NCBI RefSeq assembly: GCF_009733795.1
Contig: NZ_WNXX01000006.1
Coordinates: forward strand, 149,008-213,007
Source of the DNA: Actinotalea caeni
GTDB taxonomy: Bacteria; Actinomycetota; Actinomycetes; Actinomycetales; Beutenbergiaceae
DNA: 64,000 bases
Direction: 5' to 3'
In this document: piece after piece, positions 23,866-32,115 of the stretch
Position numbering within the stretch: the stretch's first letter is position 1
Layout: every line of letters starts with the position of its first letter
Position numbers and translations under genes: made by a program
The notes under the pieces: model-generated
Told to the model about the DNA's origin: nothing
Seen by the model: only the letters and a program-made list of their open reading frames with translations
Databases searched by the model: none

Positions 23866-25089
23866 TCAGCCGCGGCCGACGTCGACGCGGCTCGGCAGGC
23901 CGCGCTCGAGAAGGAACGCCTCGAGCGCGAACGTCGCCATGCCCAGCGCGACCATGTTGCCCTCGACCTGCGAGCTCGCCAGCGTGACGACCCGGTAGGA
24001 GCCGGGCAGCGCCTGCGCCTCCAGCCGCTCCTGCGTGGCGGGGACCAGCCAGCGCCCGAGCTGCCAGACGGTCCACCCGGTCAGCGTGATGTGCTCGGGG
24101 TTGACCATGTTGACGAGGTCGCCGAGCGCCGCGGCGAGGTAGTGCGCGGTGCGGTCGACCAGCTGCTGCAGCGCGGGGTCGTCTCGGCGCAGGCCCTCGG
24201 CGACGGCGGCGACGAAGTCGCTCTGCATGTGCTCGGCCACCGCCGGGTGGTCCGGGTCGATCTCGGCGAGCGTCTGCACCATGCCCTCGGCGCCGACGTA
24301 GGCCTCGACGCAGCCCTGCCGGCCGCACCGGCATCCTCGGCCGTCGAGCACGAGCATCGTGTGGCCCCACTCGCCGGCGTTGTTGCTGGGTCCGCGCACG
24401 ATCGCGCCGCCGATCGCCAGCCCGGCGCCGACGCCGGTGCCGAGGTTGACGACGGCGATGCTGCGGCTGACCCGCCCGACGCCGAACCAGAGCTCGGCGA
24501 TCGCGATCGCCTTGAGCGGGTTGTCGATGCGCACCGGCAGCCGCAGCCGCTCGGTGAGCAGGTCGTGGATGCCGACGTCGTGCCACGACCAGTGGGGAGC
24601 GAACACCGACACGCCCGCCTCCGGCTGCACCTGGCCGGGCAGGCTGACGCCGACCCCGATGACGGCGTCGCGGCCCACCCCGGCGGCCGCCAGCGCCTGC
24701 TCGACGGCGTCGGCGATGCCCTCGACGACGTACCCGGGCGCGTGGACGTGCTCGTCGAGGGCGACCGAGCGGGTGGCCAGAGCACCGAGCGCGAGGTCGA
24801 AGACGGTCGCCTCGACGTAGGTCTCGGCGACGTCGACGCCGACGAGCCGACCGCGGTCGGGGTCGATCGAGAGCCGGGCGTGCGGGCGCCCGACGCCGGT
24901 GCTCACGGTCTCGGCGACGCGGACCACGCCCTCGCTGATGAGCTCGCTGGTGAGCGTCGAGACCGTCGCGAGGCTGAGCCCGCTCTCGCGGGCGAGCTCC
25001 ATGCGGGTGGAGGGGCCCAGCGCGAACAGGGCGTGCAGGACCTCGAACCTGCTCTCGCTGCGGATGTCGCGCGCGGTGCGCCTCGCCAT
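23866..25089 (-). CDS. ROK-family transcriptional regulator (NagC/XylR type)
   Basis: A 407-residue regulator with an N-terminal winged-helix domain (about 1-75: FEVLHALFALGPSTRMELAR then ESGLSLATVSTLTSELISEG) and a C-terminal ROK sugar-binding domain. The latter has the phosphate loop NLGTGVGAGLAIGG, the histidine of AGEWGHTMLVLDG and the zinc cluster CRCGRQGCVEAYVG. It should sense a sugar or sugar phosphate. It lies at the far end of the sugar locus, converging with it, and may add a second control layer or regulate a distant target. The GTG/ATG start region has GGGGAT upstream of ATG 25089. Confidence 0.9.
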   Translation of the reverse strand: MARRTARDIRSESRFEVLHALFALGPSTRMELARESGLSLATVSTLTSELISEGVVRVAETVSTGVGRPHARLSIDPDRGRLVGVDVAETYVEATVFDLALGALATRSVALDEHVHAPGYVVEGIADAVEQALAAAGVGRDAVIGVGVSLPGQVQPEAGVSVFAPHWSWHDVGIHDLLTERLRLPVRIDNPLKAIAIAELWFGVGRVSRSIAVVNLGTGVGAGLAIGGAIVRGPSNNAGEWGHTMLVLDGRGCRCGRQGCVEAYVGAEGMVQTLAEIDPDHPAVAEHMQSDFVAAVAEGLRRDDPALQQLVDRTAHYLAAALGDLVNMVNPEHITLTGWTVWQLGRWLVPATQERLEAQALPGSYRVVTLASSQVEGNMVALGMATFALEAFLLERGLPSRVDVGRG

Positions 25090-25138
25090 GATCGAATCCC
25101 CGTCCAGCCCCTGGGTGGTGTGGGACGTACCGTACGGC

Positions 25139-25741
25139 TCAGCGCGCCGCGGCGCCGTGCAGGGCCTGGTCGACGAGTCGCGGCACCAGGCTCTCGTCGA
25201 ACGGCACCCGGAGCACGAGCAGCCGGTGGTAGCAGGCGCCCCAGAGCTGGTCGACGATCACGTCGAGGTCGGCGTCGGGCCGCAGCTCCCCCTGCTCCTG
25301 CGCGACCCGCAGCCGCTCGCGCGCGAGCTCGCGGCGCGGGCGGGCGTACTGCTCGGCCCAGGCGCGCGCGACCTCGGGGTCGGTCTGCGCGGCGCCGATG
25401 AGCGCCGCGACGGGCTCGGCCGCGGCATCGCGGGTCAGCCAGCGCACGAACGCGGTGAGCTGGGTGACGAGGTCCGCCTCGACGTCGCCGGTGTCGGGGA
25501 AGGCGAGCACCGGGGCGCTCTGCGCGAAGTACGCCTCGGCGGCGAGCGCACCGGGGGAGGGCCACCACTTGTACAGCGTGACCTTGCTGGAGCCGGCCTC
25601 GCGCGCGACGCGGTCGAACGTGATCGCGGGCAGCCCCTCCTCCAGCAGCAGCCGGCCGGTCGCGGCGAGCACGGAGGCCCGGACCTCGGCCGCGGGGCGG
25701 CGACCCCGGCCTCGCCTGACGCCTGCGCGCTCCTGGCTCAC
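25139..25741 (-). CDS. TetR-family transcriptional repressor
   Basis: A 200-residue TetR/AcrR regulator. The DNA-binding domain is LLLEEGLPAITFDRVAREAG followed by SSKVTLYKWWPSPGALAAEA; the remaining helical domain would bind a small ligand. I chose GTG 25741 because GGGAGGAG lies 7 nt upstream, whereas the ATG at 25771 has no site and falls inside the operator. It is divergent from an SDR gene, and a 19-bp inverted repeat occupies the shared promoter, so it very probably represses both. Confidence 0.92.
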   Translation of the reverse strand: MSQERAGVRRGRGRRPAAEVRASVLAATGRLLLEEGLPAITFDRVAREAGSSKVTLYKWWPSPGALAAEAYFAQSAPVLAFPDTGDVEADLVTQLTAFVRWLTRDAAAEPVAALIGAAQTDPEVARAWAEQYARPRRELARERLRVAQEQGELRPDADLDVIVDQLWGACYHRLLVLRVPFDESLVPRLVDQALHGAAAR

Positions 25742-25773
25742 GCGATCTCCTCCCGGTGGTGGCTGACGCATCT

Positions 25774-25827
25774 TGTGAACGCACTGTACATTTCCCGCCG
25801 TGAGGATTAATGTACAGATCGTTCACA
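25774..25827. promoter_or_regulatory. Tandem TetR operator: 19-bp inverted repeat
   Basis: TGTGAACGCACTGTACATT (25774-25792) is repeated in inverse orientation at 25809-25827 with 17 of 19 positions identical. Each half is itself a rough palindrome (TGT...ACA ends), so two TetR dimers could bind 35 bp apart. It spans the region between the two divergent starts. Confidence 0.8.
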
Positions 25828-25845
25828 TCTTGGGAGGAGTCCATC

Positions 25846-26583
25846 ATGACGGGCAGCAACGAGCGGGTCGCGATCGTCACCGGCGGCTCGGGCGGCATCG
25901 GGCGGGCCAGCGCGCTGCGGCTGGCCGCCGACGGGACGGCGGTCGTCGTCCACTACCGCGGCAACGCGGTACGCGCCGAGGAGGTCGTGCGCGCGATCAC
26001 CGACGCCGGCGGCCGTGCGCTCGCGGTCGGCGGCGACGTCGCGGACGAGGAGCAGGCGGCGGCGCTGTTCGACACCGCGGAGCGCGAGCTCGGCGGCGTC
26101 GACGTGCTCGTGCACACCGCGGGCATCATGCCGCTCGCGCCGATCGCCGACCTCGACCTCGCGGTCTTCGACGAGGTGCAGCGGGTCAACGTCCGCGGCA
26201 CGGTCGTCGTCGACCAGCTGGCGGCGCGGCGGCTGCGTGCGGGTGGCGCGATCATCAACGTCTCCACGTCGATCACGCGGCTGCAGCCGCCCGGCTATGG
26301 CGCGTACGCGGCCTCGAAGGGCGCGGTCGAGGCGCTCACGCTGATCCTCGCGCGCGAGCTCCGGGGCCGCGACGTCACGGTCAACGCGGTCGCCCCTGGC
26401 CCGACCGCGACGCCGCTGTTCCTCGACGGCAAGAGCCCCGAGCTGGTCGAGCAGATCGCCAGCGGCAACCCGTTCGGCCGGCTCGGCGAGCCTGCCGACA
26501 TCGCCGAGATGATCGCGTTCCTCGCCGGCCCCGGCCGCTGGGTGAACGGCCAGACCGTGTTCGTCAACGGCGGCGCGGCGTAG
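25846..26583 (+). CDS. SDR-family oxidoreductase
   Basis: A 245-residue short-chain dehydrogenase/reductase with the NAD(P)-binding motif [12 protein letters not shown] (about 10-21), the NAG-equivalent HTAGIMP, the catalytic serine in INVSTSIT and the Tyr-x3-Lys pair in [14 protein letters not shown]. The segment after it ([13 protein letters not shown]) and the C-terminal [12 protein letters not shown] are typical of classical 3-oxoacyl reductase-like SDRs. ATG 25846 follows GGGAGGAG. Its promoter carries the TetR operator, so expression is probably induced by an unknown ligand or substrate. Confidence 0.92.
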   Translation: MTGSNERVAIVTGGSGGIGRASALRLAADGTAVVVHYRGNAVRAEEVVRAITDAGGRALAVGGDVADEEQAAALFDTAERELGGVDVLVHTAGIMPLAPIADLDLAVFDEVQRVNVRGTVVVDQLAARRLRAGGAIINVSTSITRLQPPGYGAYAASKGAVEALTLILARELRGRDVTVNAVAPGPTATPLFLDGKSPELVEQIASGNPFGRLGEPADIAEMIAFLAGPGRWVNGQTVFVNGGAA

Positions 26584-26584
26584 C

Positions 26585-27805
26585 GTGGCGGTCCGGAGGG
26601 TGCCGACGGTGCGAGCGGTCCGAGGTCGTGCGGCCCGACGGCGCGGGGTCGCGACGGCGCTCGCGGTCGCGGCGGTCGTGGCGCTCGCGGCCGGCTGCAC
26701 CGCGCCGGACGGCGCCCCGCCCGTCACGTCGTCGGAGCAGCCGACCGGCTCGACGACGCCCAGCCCCACGAGCGGAGCGGGCGCGACCGAGCCGGGTCAC
26801 GCCGTCGCGACGCTGGGCGAGCCCGAGGAGCTGACCACCGGCCTCGAGGCGCCGAGGGGGCTCACGTTCCTGCCGGACGGCTCGGCGCTGGTGTCCGAGC
26901 GGCGCACCGCACGCATCCTGCGCGTGCCGGCCGACGGCGGGGACGCCACGGTGGTGGGCGTCGTGCCGGACGTGACGCCGTCGGCCGAGGGCGGGCTGCT
27001 CGGGATCGCGGCCTCACCGGGGTTCGCCGAGGACCGCACGGTGTACGCGTACGTCTCCGGCGCGTCCCAGAACCGGGTGGTCGTGCTGACGGTCGCCGAC
27101 GACCTCGGCTCGCTCGCCGTCGAGCGGGTGCTGCTCGACGGCATCGAGACCGCGGACCGCCACCACGGCGGCCGGCTCGTCCTCGGCCCCGACGGGCACC
27201 TGTGGATCGGGACCGGTGACGCGTTCGAGCCGACGAACGCCGCCGTCGAGGACTCGCTCAACGGCAAGGTCCTGCGCATCACGACCGACGGCGAGGTGCC
27301 CGCGGACAACCCGGGAGGCTCGCCGATCTTCTCCAGCGGCCACCGCAACGTGCAGGGCATCGCGTTCGGCCCGGACGGCACCGCGTACGCCTCGGAGCTG
27401 GGTCACCGCACGTGGGACGAGGTGAACGTGCTGCGACCGGGCGAGGACTACGGGTGGCCGGATACCGAGGGCATCGAGGGCGACACCGGGGTGGCGCCGA
27501 TCGCGACGCTCCACCCGGACGAGGCGAGCCCGTCGGGCGTCGCGTACGCGGCGGGATCGCTGTGGATCGGTGCGCTGGGCGGCCAGCGGCTGTGGCAGCT
27601 GCCGGTCGACGGCGGGGTCGCCACCGCCGACCCGATCGAGCACCTCGTCGGCACCTACGGCCGGATCCGTACCGTCGAGGTCGCCCCCGACGGCGCGCTG
27701 TGGCTGGTGACGTCCAACACCGACGGCGCGACCTGGGGCGGCACGAGCCCGGCCGAGGGCGACGACCGGATCCTGCGCGTCGAGGTCGTGCCGCCGGCCG
27801 GGTGA
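26585..27805 (+). CDS. PQQ-dependent sugar dehydrogenase-like lipoprotein
   Basis: A 406-residue protein with a basic N-terminus, a hydrophobic segment and lipobox [10 protein letters not shown] (Cys near residue 39), then a six-bladed beta-propeller of the soluble glucose/sorbosone dehydrogenase (GDH-B) family: [20 protein letters not shown], the catalytic-histidine-like [20 protein letters not shown], and [20 protein letters not shown]. It would oxidise sugars outside the membrane with PQQ, although many actinobacterial members have unknown substrates. The GTG start lies 1 nt after the SDR stop, so the two are probably co-transcribed. Confidence 0.9.
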   Translation: MAVRRVPTVRAVRGRAARRRGVATALAVAAVVALAAGCTAPDGAPPVTSSEQPTGSTTPSPTSGAGATEPGHAVATLGEPEELTTGLEAPRGLTFLPDGSALVSERRTARILRVPADGGDATVVGVVPDVTPSAEGGLLGIAASPGFAEDRTVYAYVSGASQNRVVVLTVADDLGSLAVERVLLDGIETADRHHGGRLVLGPDGHLWIGTGDAFEPTNAAVEDSLNGKVLRITTDGEVPADNPGGSPIFSSGHRNVQGIAFGPDGTAYASELGHRTWDEVNVLRPGEDYGWPDTEGIEGDTGVAPIATLHPDEASPSGVAYAAGSLWIGALGGQRLWQLPVDGGVATADPIEHLVGTYGRIRTVEVAPDGALWLVTSNTDGATWGGTSPAEGDDRILRVEVVPPAG

Positions 27806-27857
27806 GGCAGGTGCGTGGCCGAGGCCCCGTCCGCCGCGCTGGCGACGTCGGCGTTCG

Positions 27858-27885
27858 GCTCACGGACACGTCCGTGCCGGTGAGC
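27858..27885. terminator. Hairpin between the sugar dehydrogenase gene and tRNA-Lys
   Basis: Perfect 7-bp arms (27861-27867 with 27870-27876) around a 2-nt centre, with an alternative GCTCAC/GTGAGC pairing (27858-27863 with 27880-27885). It lies downstream of both convergent transcripts. Confidence 0.5.
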
Positions 27886-27897
27886 GGCGCTCCACGG

Positions 27898-27970
27898 TGG
27901 GCCCCGTGGGGCTCGAACCCACAACCCACGGATTAAAAGTCCGCTGCTCTACCGATTGAGCTAGAGGCCC
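27898..27970 (-). tRNA. tRNA-Lys (TTT)
   Basis: A 73-nt cloverleaf on the minus strand: acceptor GGGCCTC pairs with GGGGCCC (one T-G), D-arm AGCTCAATCGGTAGAGC, anticodon loop CTTTTAA gives TTT, T-arm GTGGG-TTCGAGC-CCCAC, discriminator A. CCA is not fully encoded. It stands alone. Confidence 0.95.
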
Positions 27971-28004
27971 GGGGTCAGCGTAGTGACCCTGCCGGGCGCC
28001 GCCG

Positions 28005-28832
28005 TCAGGCGATCTGCACGGGCGAGGTGTGGTCGTCGGCGGGGAGGTCGCCGTCGACGGTGGCGGTGACGGTCTGCGGGCCCATCCGGATGCCGGCGCC
28101 GTAGCTGGAGAGGAAGGCGGTGTCGGCGGCGTCGCGGCCGGTCGAGATGCGCAGCAGGCTCGGGCGCGGCGCGAGCCGGGTGCCGTCGACGACGTACCAG
28201 CGGCCGTCCACCCACGCCTCGGTGACCGCGTGGAAGTCCATCGGCGACAGTCCCGGCGCGTAGACCGCCACCAGCCGGGCGGGCACGTCGAGCGCGCGCA
28301 GCAGCGCCACGGTCAGGTGGGCGTAGTCGCGGCAGACGCCGGCGCCTGCCAGCAGGGTCTCGACGGCGCCGTCGGTCACACGGCTCGAGCCCGGCACGTA
28401 CCGGAGCCGGCCGTGCACCCAGTCGGCCGCCGCCTGCACCAGGTCGAGGCCGTCGGCGCCGCCGAGCTCGCGGCGCGCGACCGAGAACAGCCGGTCGGAC
28501 TCCGCGTACCGGCTGGGGCGCAGGTAGATGTCGCGGTCGTCGGGGTTGTCCGGCGCGGTGGTCTCGAGGTCGTCGTCGCTGCCGACCTCGGCGTCGTACC
28601 GCAGCCGGATCGTGCGGCCGCCCGGGGTCTCCGGCGGCAGCGTGACGGTGTGGATGACGCCGCCGTGCGCCGTCGGGACCTCCGCAGCCTGGAGCGGGGC
28701 GCCGTCGATCGTGAGCGCGAGGGTCTCCTCGACCTGCAGGCCGGGCACGCGCGCGACCGCGAGCTGCATCACGAGGCGGGTCGCCCCGGCGAGCGTGGTG
28801 AGCTCCAGCTGGGCGCTGACGGTGCGTCGCAT
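28005..28832 (-). CDS. Transglutaminase-like cysteine peptidase-fold protein
   Basis: A 275-residue protein with an N-terminal beta domain (about 1-100) and a transglutaminase-like core. The expected triad is visible: Cys in LLAGAGVCRDYAHLTVALLR, His in PMDFHAVTEAWVDGRW and Asp in WYVVDGTRLAPRPS. YAPGLSPMDFHA is typical of bacterial members. Such proteins may be proteases or amidases; the substrate is unknown. No signal peptide is seen. It is oriented with the following lactone oxidase gene but separated by a 40-nt gap. Confidence 0.87.
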   Translation of the reverse strand: MRRTVSAQLELTTLAGATRLVMQLAVARVPGLQVEETLALTIDGAPLQAAEVPTAHGGVIHTVTLPPETPGGRTIRLRYDAEVGSDDDLETTAPDNPDDRDIYLRPSRYAESDRLFSVARRELGGADGLDLVQAAADWVHGRLRYVPGSSRVTDGAVETLLAGAGVCRDYAHLTVALLRALDVPARLVAVYAPGLSPMDFHAVTEAWVDGRWYVVDGTRLAPRPSLLRISTGRDAADTAFLSSYGAGIRMGPQTVTATVDGDLPADDHTSPVQIA

Positions 28833-28872
28833 CGGGCGCCTCCTGGTCCTGGGAAGCCTCGATGCTAACCGG

Positions 28873-30201
28873 TCAGCGACCCAGCACCCGCTCCGTGTAG
28901 GCGTTGCCGAACACCCGGTCGGGGTCGACGGCGTCCCGCACCCGGCAGGCGTCGTCGAACCTCGGGTACAGCGCCGCCAGGTCCTCGGCCCGCCGCCGGT
29001 GCAGCTTGCCCCAGTGCGGGCGGCCGGCGTGCTCGGTCATGATCGCCTCGACGGCGCGGAAGTACCGCGCGTACGGCAGCCGCCGGGCCTGGTGGACGGC
29101 GACGTAGGCGGTGTCGCGGCCGTGCGCCGTCGACAGCCAGACGTCGTCGGCGGCGGCGAACCGGACCTCGACGGGGAACGGGACGTTCTCGCCCGTGCGG
29201 CGCAGCCACGCGTCGACCTCCCGCAGCGCCGGCACCACCCGGTCGCGGGGGATCGCGTACTCCATCTCGCGGAACACGACCCGGCGCGGGGAGGTGAAGA
29301 CCTCGTAGGAGGGCGCGGTGTAGCGGCGCTCGCCGAGCGCGCGCGCCGCGACGCGGTTGATCGTCGGGGTGAACGCGCGGACGCTCGCGCACAGCTCGGT
29401 GGTGAGCGTGAGGGCGCCGTTGGAGAGGATCTCGTCGTCGAGCAGGCGCCGCAGCGGGTGCAGCGGCCCGGCGCCGGTGCCCGCGCGGTCGTTGATCTTG
29501 GTGAGCGCGACGTCGGTGTAGGGGAACCAGTAGAACTCGACGTGGTCGTGGGCGTCGACCAGCCCGCTGCCGTCGGTCGGCTCGATCGCCTCCAGCACCT
29601 CGGCGAGCGGGCGCGGCGCCTCGTGCGCCTCGAGCGTGAAGGCGGGCACGACCCGCAGCGTGACGGCGGTCACCACGCCCGCGGTCCCGAGCCCCAGCCG
29701 CGCGAGCTCGAAGACCTCGGGGTGCCGGGTCGCGTCGGCCTCGACGACGTCGCCGGCCGCCGTCACCAGCCGGACGGCGCGCACCTGGGTCGCGAACCCG
29801 CCCAGCCGGGCGCCGGTGCCGTGGGTGCCGGTCGAGATCGCGCCCGCGATCGACTGCCGGTCGATGTCACCCATGTTCTCCAGGGCCAGGCCCCGGGCCG
29901 CGAGCTCGCGGCACAGCCGGTGCAGCCGGATGCCCGCGCCGACGCGGACCTCCCGCGAGCCGTCCGGGGCCGGTGGCCCCACGTGCTCGACGCCGTCCAT
30001 CGCGTCGAGGTCCAGCAGCACGCCGTCGGTGACGGCGCAGTCGGTGAAGGAGTGCCCGGCCCCGACGGCGCGCACCCGCGTGCCGCGCGCCGCCGCCCAG
30101 CGGACGAGCGCGGCCACCTCCTCGTCGCTCTCCGGCCTCGCCACCAGCTCGGGATCGGCGCTCGCCGTGCGCGCCCAGTTCCGCCACACCACGGGGCACA
30201 T
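28873..30201 (-). CDS. FAD-dependent D-arabinono-1,4-lactone oxidase family protein
   Basis: A 442-residue oxidoreductase with an N-terminal PP-loop FAD domain (VRAVGAGHSFTDCAVTDGVL about 45-64, where the His is the usual covalent flavin site; GAISTGTHGTGARLGGFATQ) and a C-terminal ALO domain (VEFYWFPYTDVALTK, the C-terminal PHWGKLHRR motif). It oxidises aldonolactones or alditols with oxygen or another acceptor. Natural substrate is not determined. ATG 30201 begins with CPVVWRNWARTA, typical for the family. Confidence 0.9.
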   Translation of the reverse strand: MCPVVWRNWARTASADPELVARPESDEEVAALVRWAAARGTRVRAVGAGHSFTDCAVTDGVLLDLDAMDGVEHVGPPAPDGSREVRVGAGIRLHRLCRELAARGLALENMGDIDRQSIAGAISTGTHGTGARLGGFATQVRAVRLVTAAGDVVEADATRHPEVFELARLGLGTAGVVTAVTLRVVPAFTLEAHEAPRPLAEVLEAIEPTDGSGLVDAHDHVEFYWFPYTDVALTKINDRAGTGAGPLHPLRRLLDDEILSNGALTLTTELCASVRAFTPTINRVAARALGERRYTAPSYEVFTSPRRVVFREMEYAIPRDRVVPALREVDAWLRRTGENVPFPVEVRFAAADDVWLSTAHGRDTAYVAVHQARRLPYARYFRAVEAIMTEHAGRPHWGKLHRRRAEDLAALYPRFDDACRVRDAVDPDRVFGNAYTERVLGR

Positions 30202-30221
30202 CCTGGCAGGGGTGACCCGCG

Positions 30222-31136
30222 CTACGCCCGCAGCACCTCGACGGCCAGCCGCGCGGCGCGCCCGATCGCCCGGTCGACCTCGGGCTGCACCTCGGCGGGC
30301 ACGCTGGACTCGGTGAGCGCGGCGATCGCGATGCGGTCGCCGGTGCTGGTCTCGACCACGCCGACCTCGTGCCGCGTGTGCAGGAACGTCCCGGTCTTCG
30401 AGCGCACGGACACGGTGTCGGAGACCAGCTCGGCGCCGAGCCGGAACCGCAGCAGCGGTGTGCCCAGGAGCTCGCGCACCCGTGCGGTCGCGACCGGCAC
30501 CGAGACGGCGTCGGTCCAGACGTCGGCCAGCAGCGCGACCAGCGCGCGGGCGGTGCCGACGTTGCCCGAGGACACGTCGAGCACCGGCAGCGTGTGGCCG
30601 CCGCCGCTCGTGGTCGCGGCCGCCGCCATCCGCAGGGCGAGCCGCATGTCGTTGTCCGACCAGCGCGCGACGGCGTCGTAGAGCGCCCGCATCGGGTGCC
30701 GGACGACGATGTCCTCATACCCCCACGCGTGCAGCCGGCTCGTCACCTCCTCGGGCGGCACGAGCGCGAACAGGGCGTCCGAGGCGGCGTTGTCGCTGAA
30801 CGCCGTCGCGAGGTAGGCGAGGTCGTCGACGGCGACGCTCGCGGGGTGCCGGAACCGTGCCACACCGGTCGGGCCCGGGGTGCGGCTGTCGACGTCGAGC
30901 CGGACCTGGCGGGCGCCGTCGAGCTCGCCGCGCGCGATGTGGTCCTCGACGACGAGCACCTGCGGGAGCTTGACGACCGAGGCCAGCGGGAACGGGCGGT
31001 CGACGGCGAAGCCCAGCTCCTCGCCGGTGCCGAGGTCGCGCGCGAGCAGCGCACCGCGCAGCCCCAGCGCCTGCCAGCGGTCGAGCACCTCGTGCGCGAC
31101 CTGCAGAGCCTCGACCGACCCACCGACGACGCTCAT
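30222..31136 (-). CDS. Class A beta-lactamase-fold serine hydrolase
   Basis: A 304-residue protein with the three active-site motifs of class A beta-lactamases and penicillin-recognising enzymes: SVVK (S53, K56), SDN (114-116) and KTG in VRSKTGTFLHTRHEVGVVE. No signal peptide or lipobox is present, so it seems cytoplasmic, which argues against a secreted resistance enzyme. The ATG at 31136 overlaps the stop of the LysR gene (ATGA), so both are one operon. Relatives are often annotated as serine hydrolases of unknown substrate. Confidence 0.85.
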   Translation of the reverse strand: MSVVGGSVEALQVAHEVLDRWQALGLRGALLARDLGTGEELGFAVDRPFPLASVVKLPQVLVVEDHIARGELDGARQVRLDVDSRTPGPTGVARFRHPASVAVDDLAYLATAFSDNAASDALFALVPPEEVTSRLHAWGYEDIVVRHPMRALYDAVARWSDNDMRLALRMAAAATTSGGGHTLPVLDVSSGNVGTARALVALLADVWTDAVSVPVATARVRELLGTPLLRFRLGAELVSDTVSVRSKTGTFLHTRHEVGVVETSTGDRIAIAALTESSVPAEVQPEVDRAIGRAARLAVEVLRA

Positions 31137-32032
31137 GCGGCCACCTCCGCGACCTCGCCGCCGACGGCGTCGGCGAGCAGGGCGAGCACGGCCGCGCGGT
31201 CGTCCCCGACGATCACCGCGCCGGGGTGCTCGGGTGCCACCCGCAGCCGGTAGCCGCGGACGACGTCGAGAGCGAGGTGCCGGAACGGCAGCCCCTGACG
31301 CGCGGCCTCGACCTCGGCGCACACGAGCACGTCGCCGCGCTCGTGGACCGCCGTCCACGCCTCGGCGAGCGGCAGCCCGGTGACGACGTGGTCGGCGGCG
31401 AGACCCGCGGCGTGCGCGTGCTGGGTGAGCAGGTCGCGCACGTGCGGGACGTCGTCCTCGTCCTGGATGAGCAGCCGCGGCGGGTCGCCGGGCTCGTCCT
31501 CGGAGGGGCGCAGCTGCTCGAGGTGGAGCCGCCGGCCTCGCAGCCGGGCGGGCAGGCTCGCGCCGCCGAGCCGCACGCGCACCTGGGCGCGGTCGGGCGC
31601 GACCGGCAGCAGCGCCAGCTGCACGACCCCGCGCGCGAGCGCCTCCTCGCGGGCGGCGGGGGCGTCTTCGTGCAGCGCGAGCGAGACCCCGCGCCCGCGC
31701 AGCCGCTGCCGCAGCCGGGCCAGCGCCTGCGGGTCGGCGTGGACGGGCAGCGCTGCGCGGACGTCGCTGAGCACCTGCGCGCGGGCGACGTCGAGCAGGT
31801 GGTCGGTGCGCACGACGACGTCCCGGGCGTGGGGGAGGACGGCCTGCCCGAGCGTGGTGAGCCGGACGCCGCGCGGCTCCCGGTCGAAGACCGGCCCGCC
31901 GAGCTCGCGCTCCAGCGACGCCACCCGTCGGCTCAGCACCGGCTGGGGCGTGGTCGTCGCGGCCGCGGCGCCGGTGAAGCTGCCTTCCTCCGCCACCGCG
32001 ACGAACGCGCGCAGGCGCATGAGCAGGTCCAC
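31133..32032 (-). CDS. LysR-family transcriptional regulator
   Basis: About 299 residues with an N-terminal winged helix (MRLRAFVAVAEEGSFTGAAA, then VLSRRVASLERELGGPVFDR) and an effector domain of the periplasmic-binding type. The GTG at 32032 gives the standard start; the longer frame to 32086 is not supported. Its stop overlaps the start of the serine hydrolase gene. This order (regulator first, same strand) differs from the divergent ampR-ampC layout. A divergent PBP gene begins 84 bp away, so the regulator may act on that promoter as well. Confidence 0.88.
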   Translation of the reverse strand: MDLLMRLRAFVAVAEEGSFTGAAAATTTPQPVLSRRVASLERELGGPVFDREPRGVRLTTLGQAVLPHARDVVVRTDHLLDVARAQVLSDVRAALPVHADPQALARLRQRLRGRGVSLALHEDAPAAREEALARGVVQLALLPVAPDRAQVRVRLGGASLPARLRGRRLHLEQLRPSEDEPGDPPRLLIQDEDDVPHVRDLLTQHAHAAGLAADHVVTGLPLAEAWTAVHERGDVLVCAEVEAARQGLPFRHLALDVVRGYRLRVAPEHPGAVIVGDDRAAVLALLADAVGGEVAEVAA

Positions 32033-32115
32033 GGCCTCAGGGTATGCGATCCGGGTATACCTGCATGACGTAGACGTCTTCGACATCGCGCACGGCAGCG
32101 TTCACACTCGCGACC

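Noticed and set aside
30222..31136. Secreted antibiotic-resistance beta-lactamase
   Set aside because: No signal peptide or lipobox is present, so a periplasmic or extracellular resistance role is not supported.
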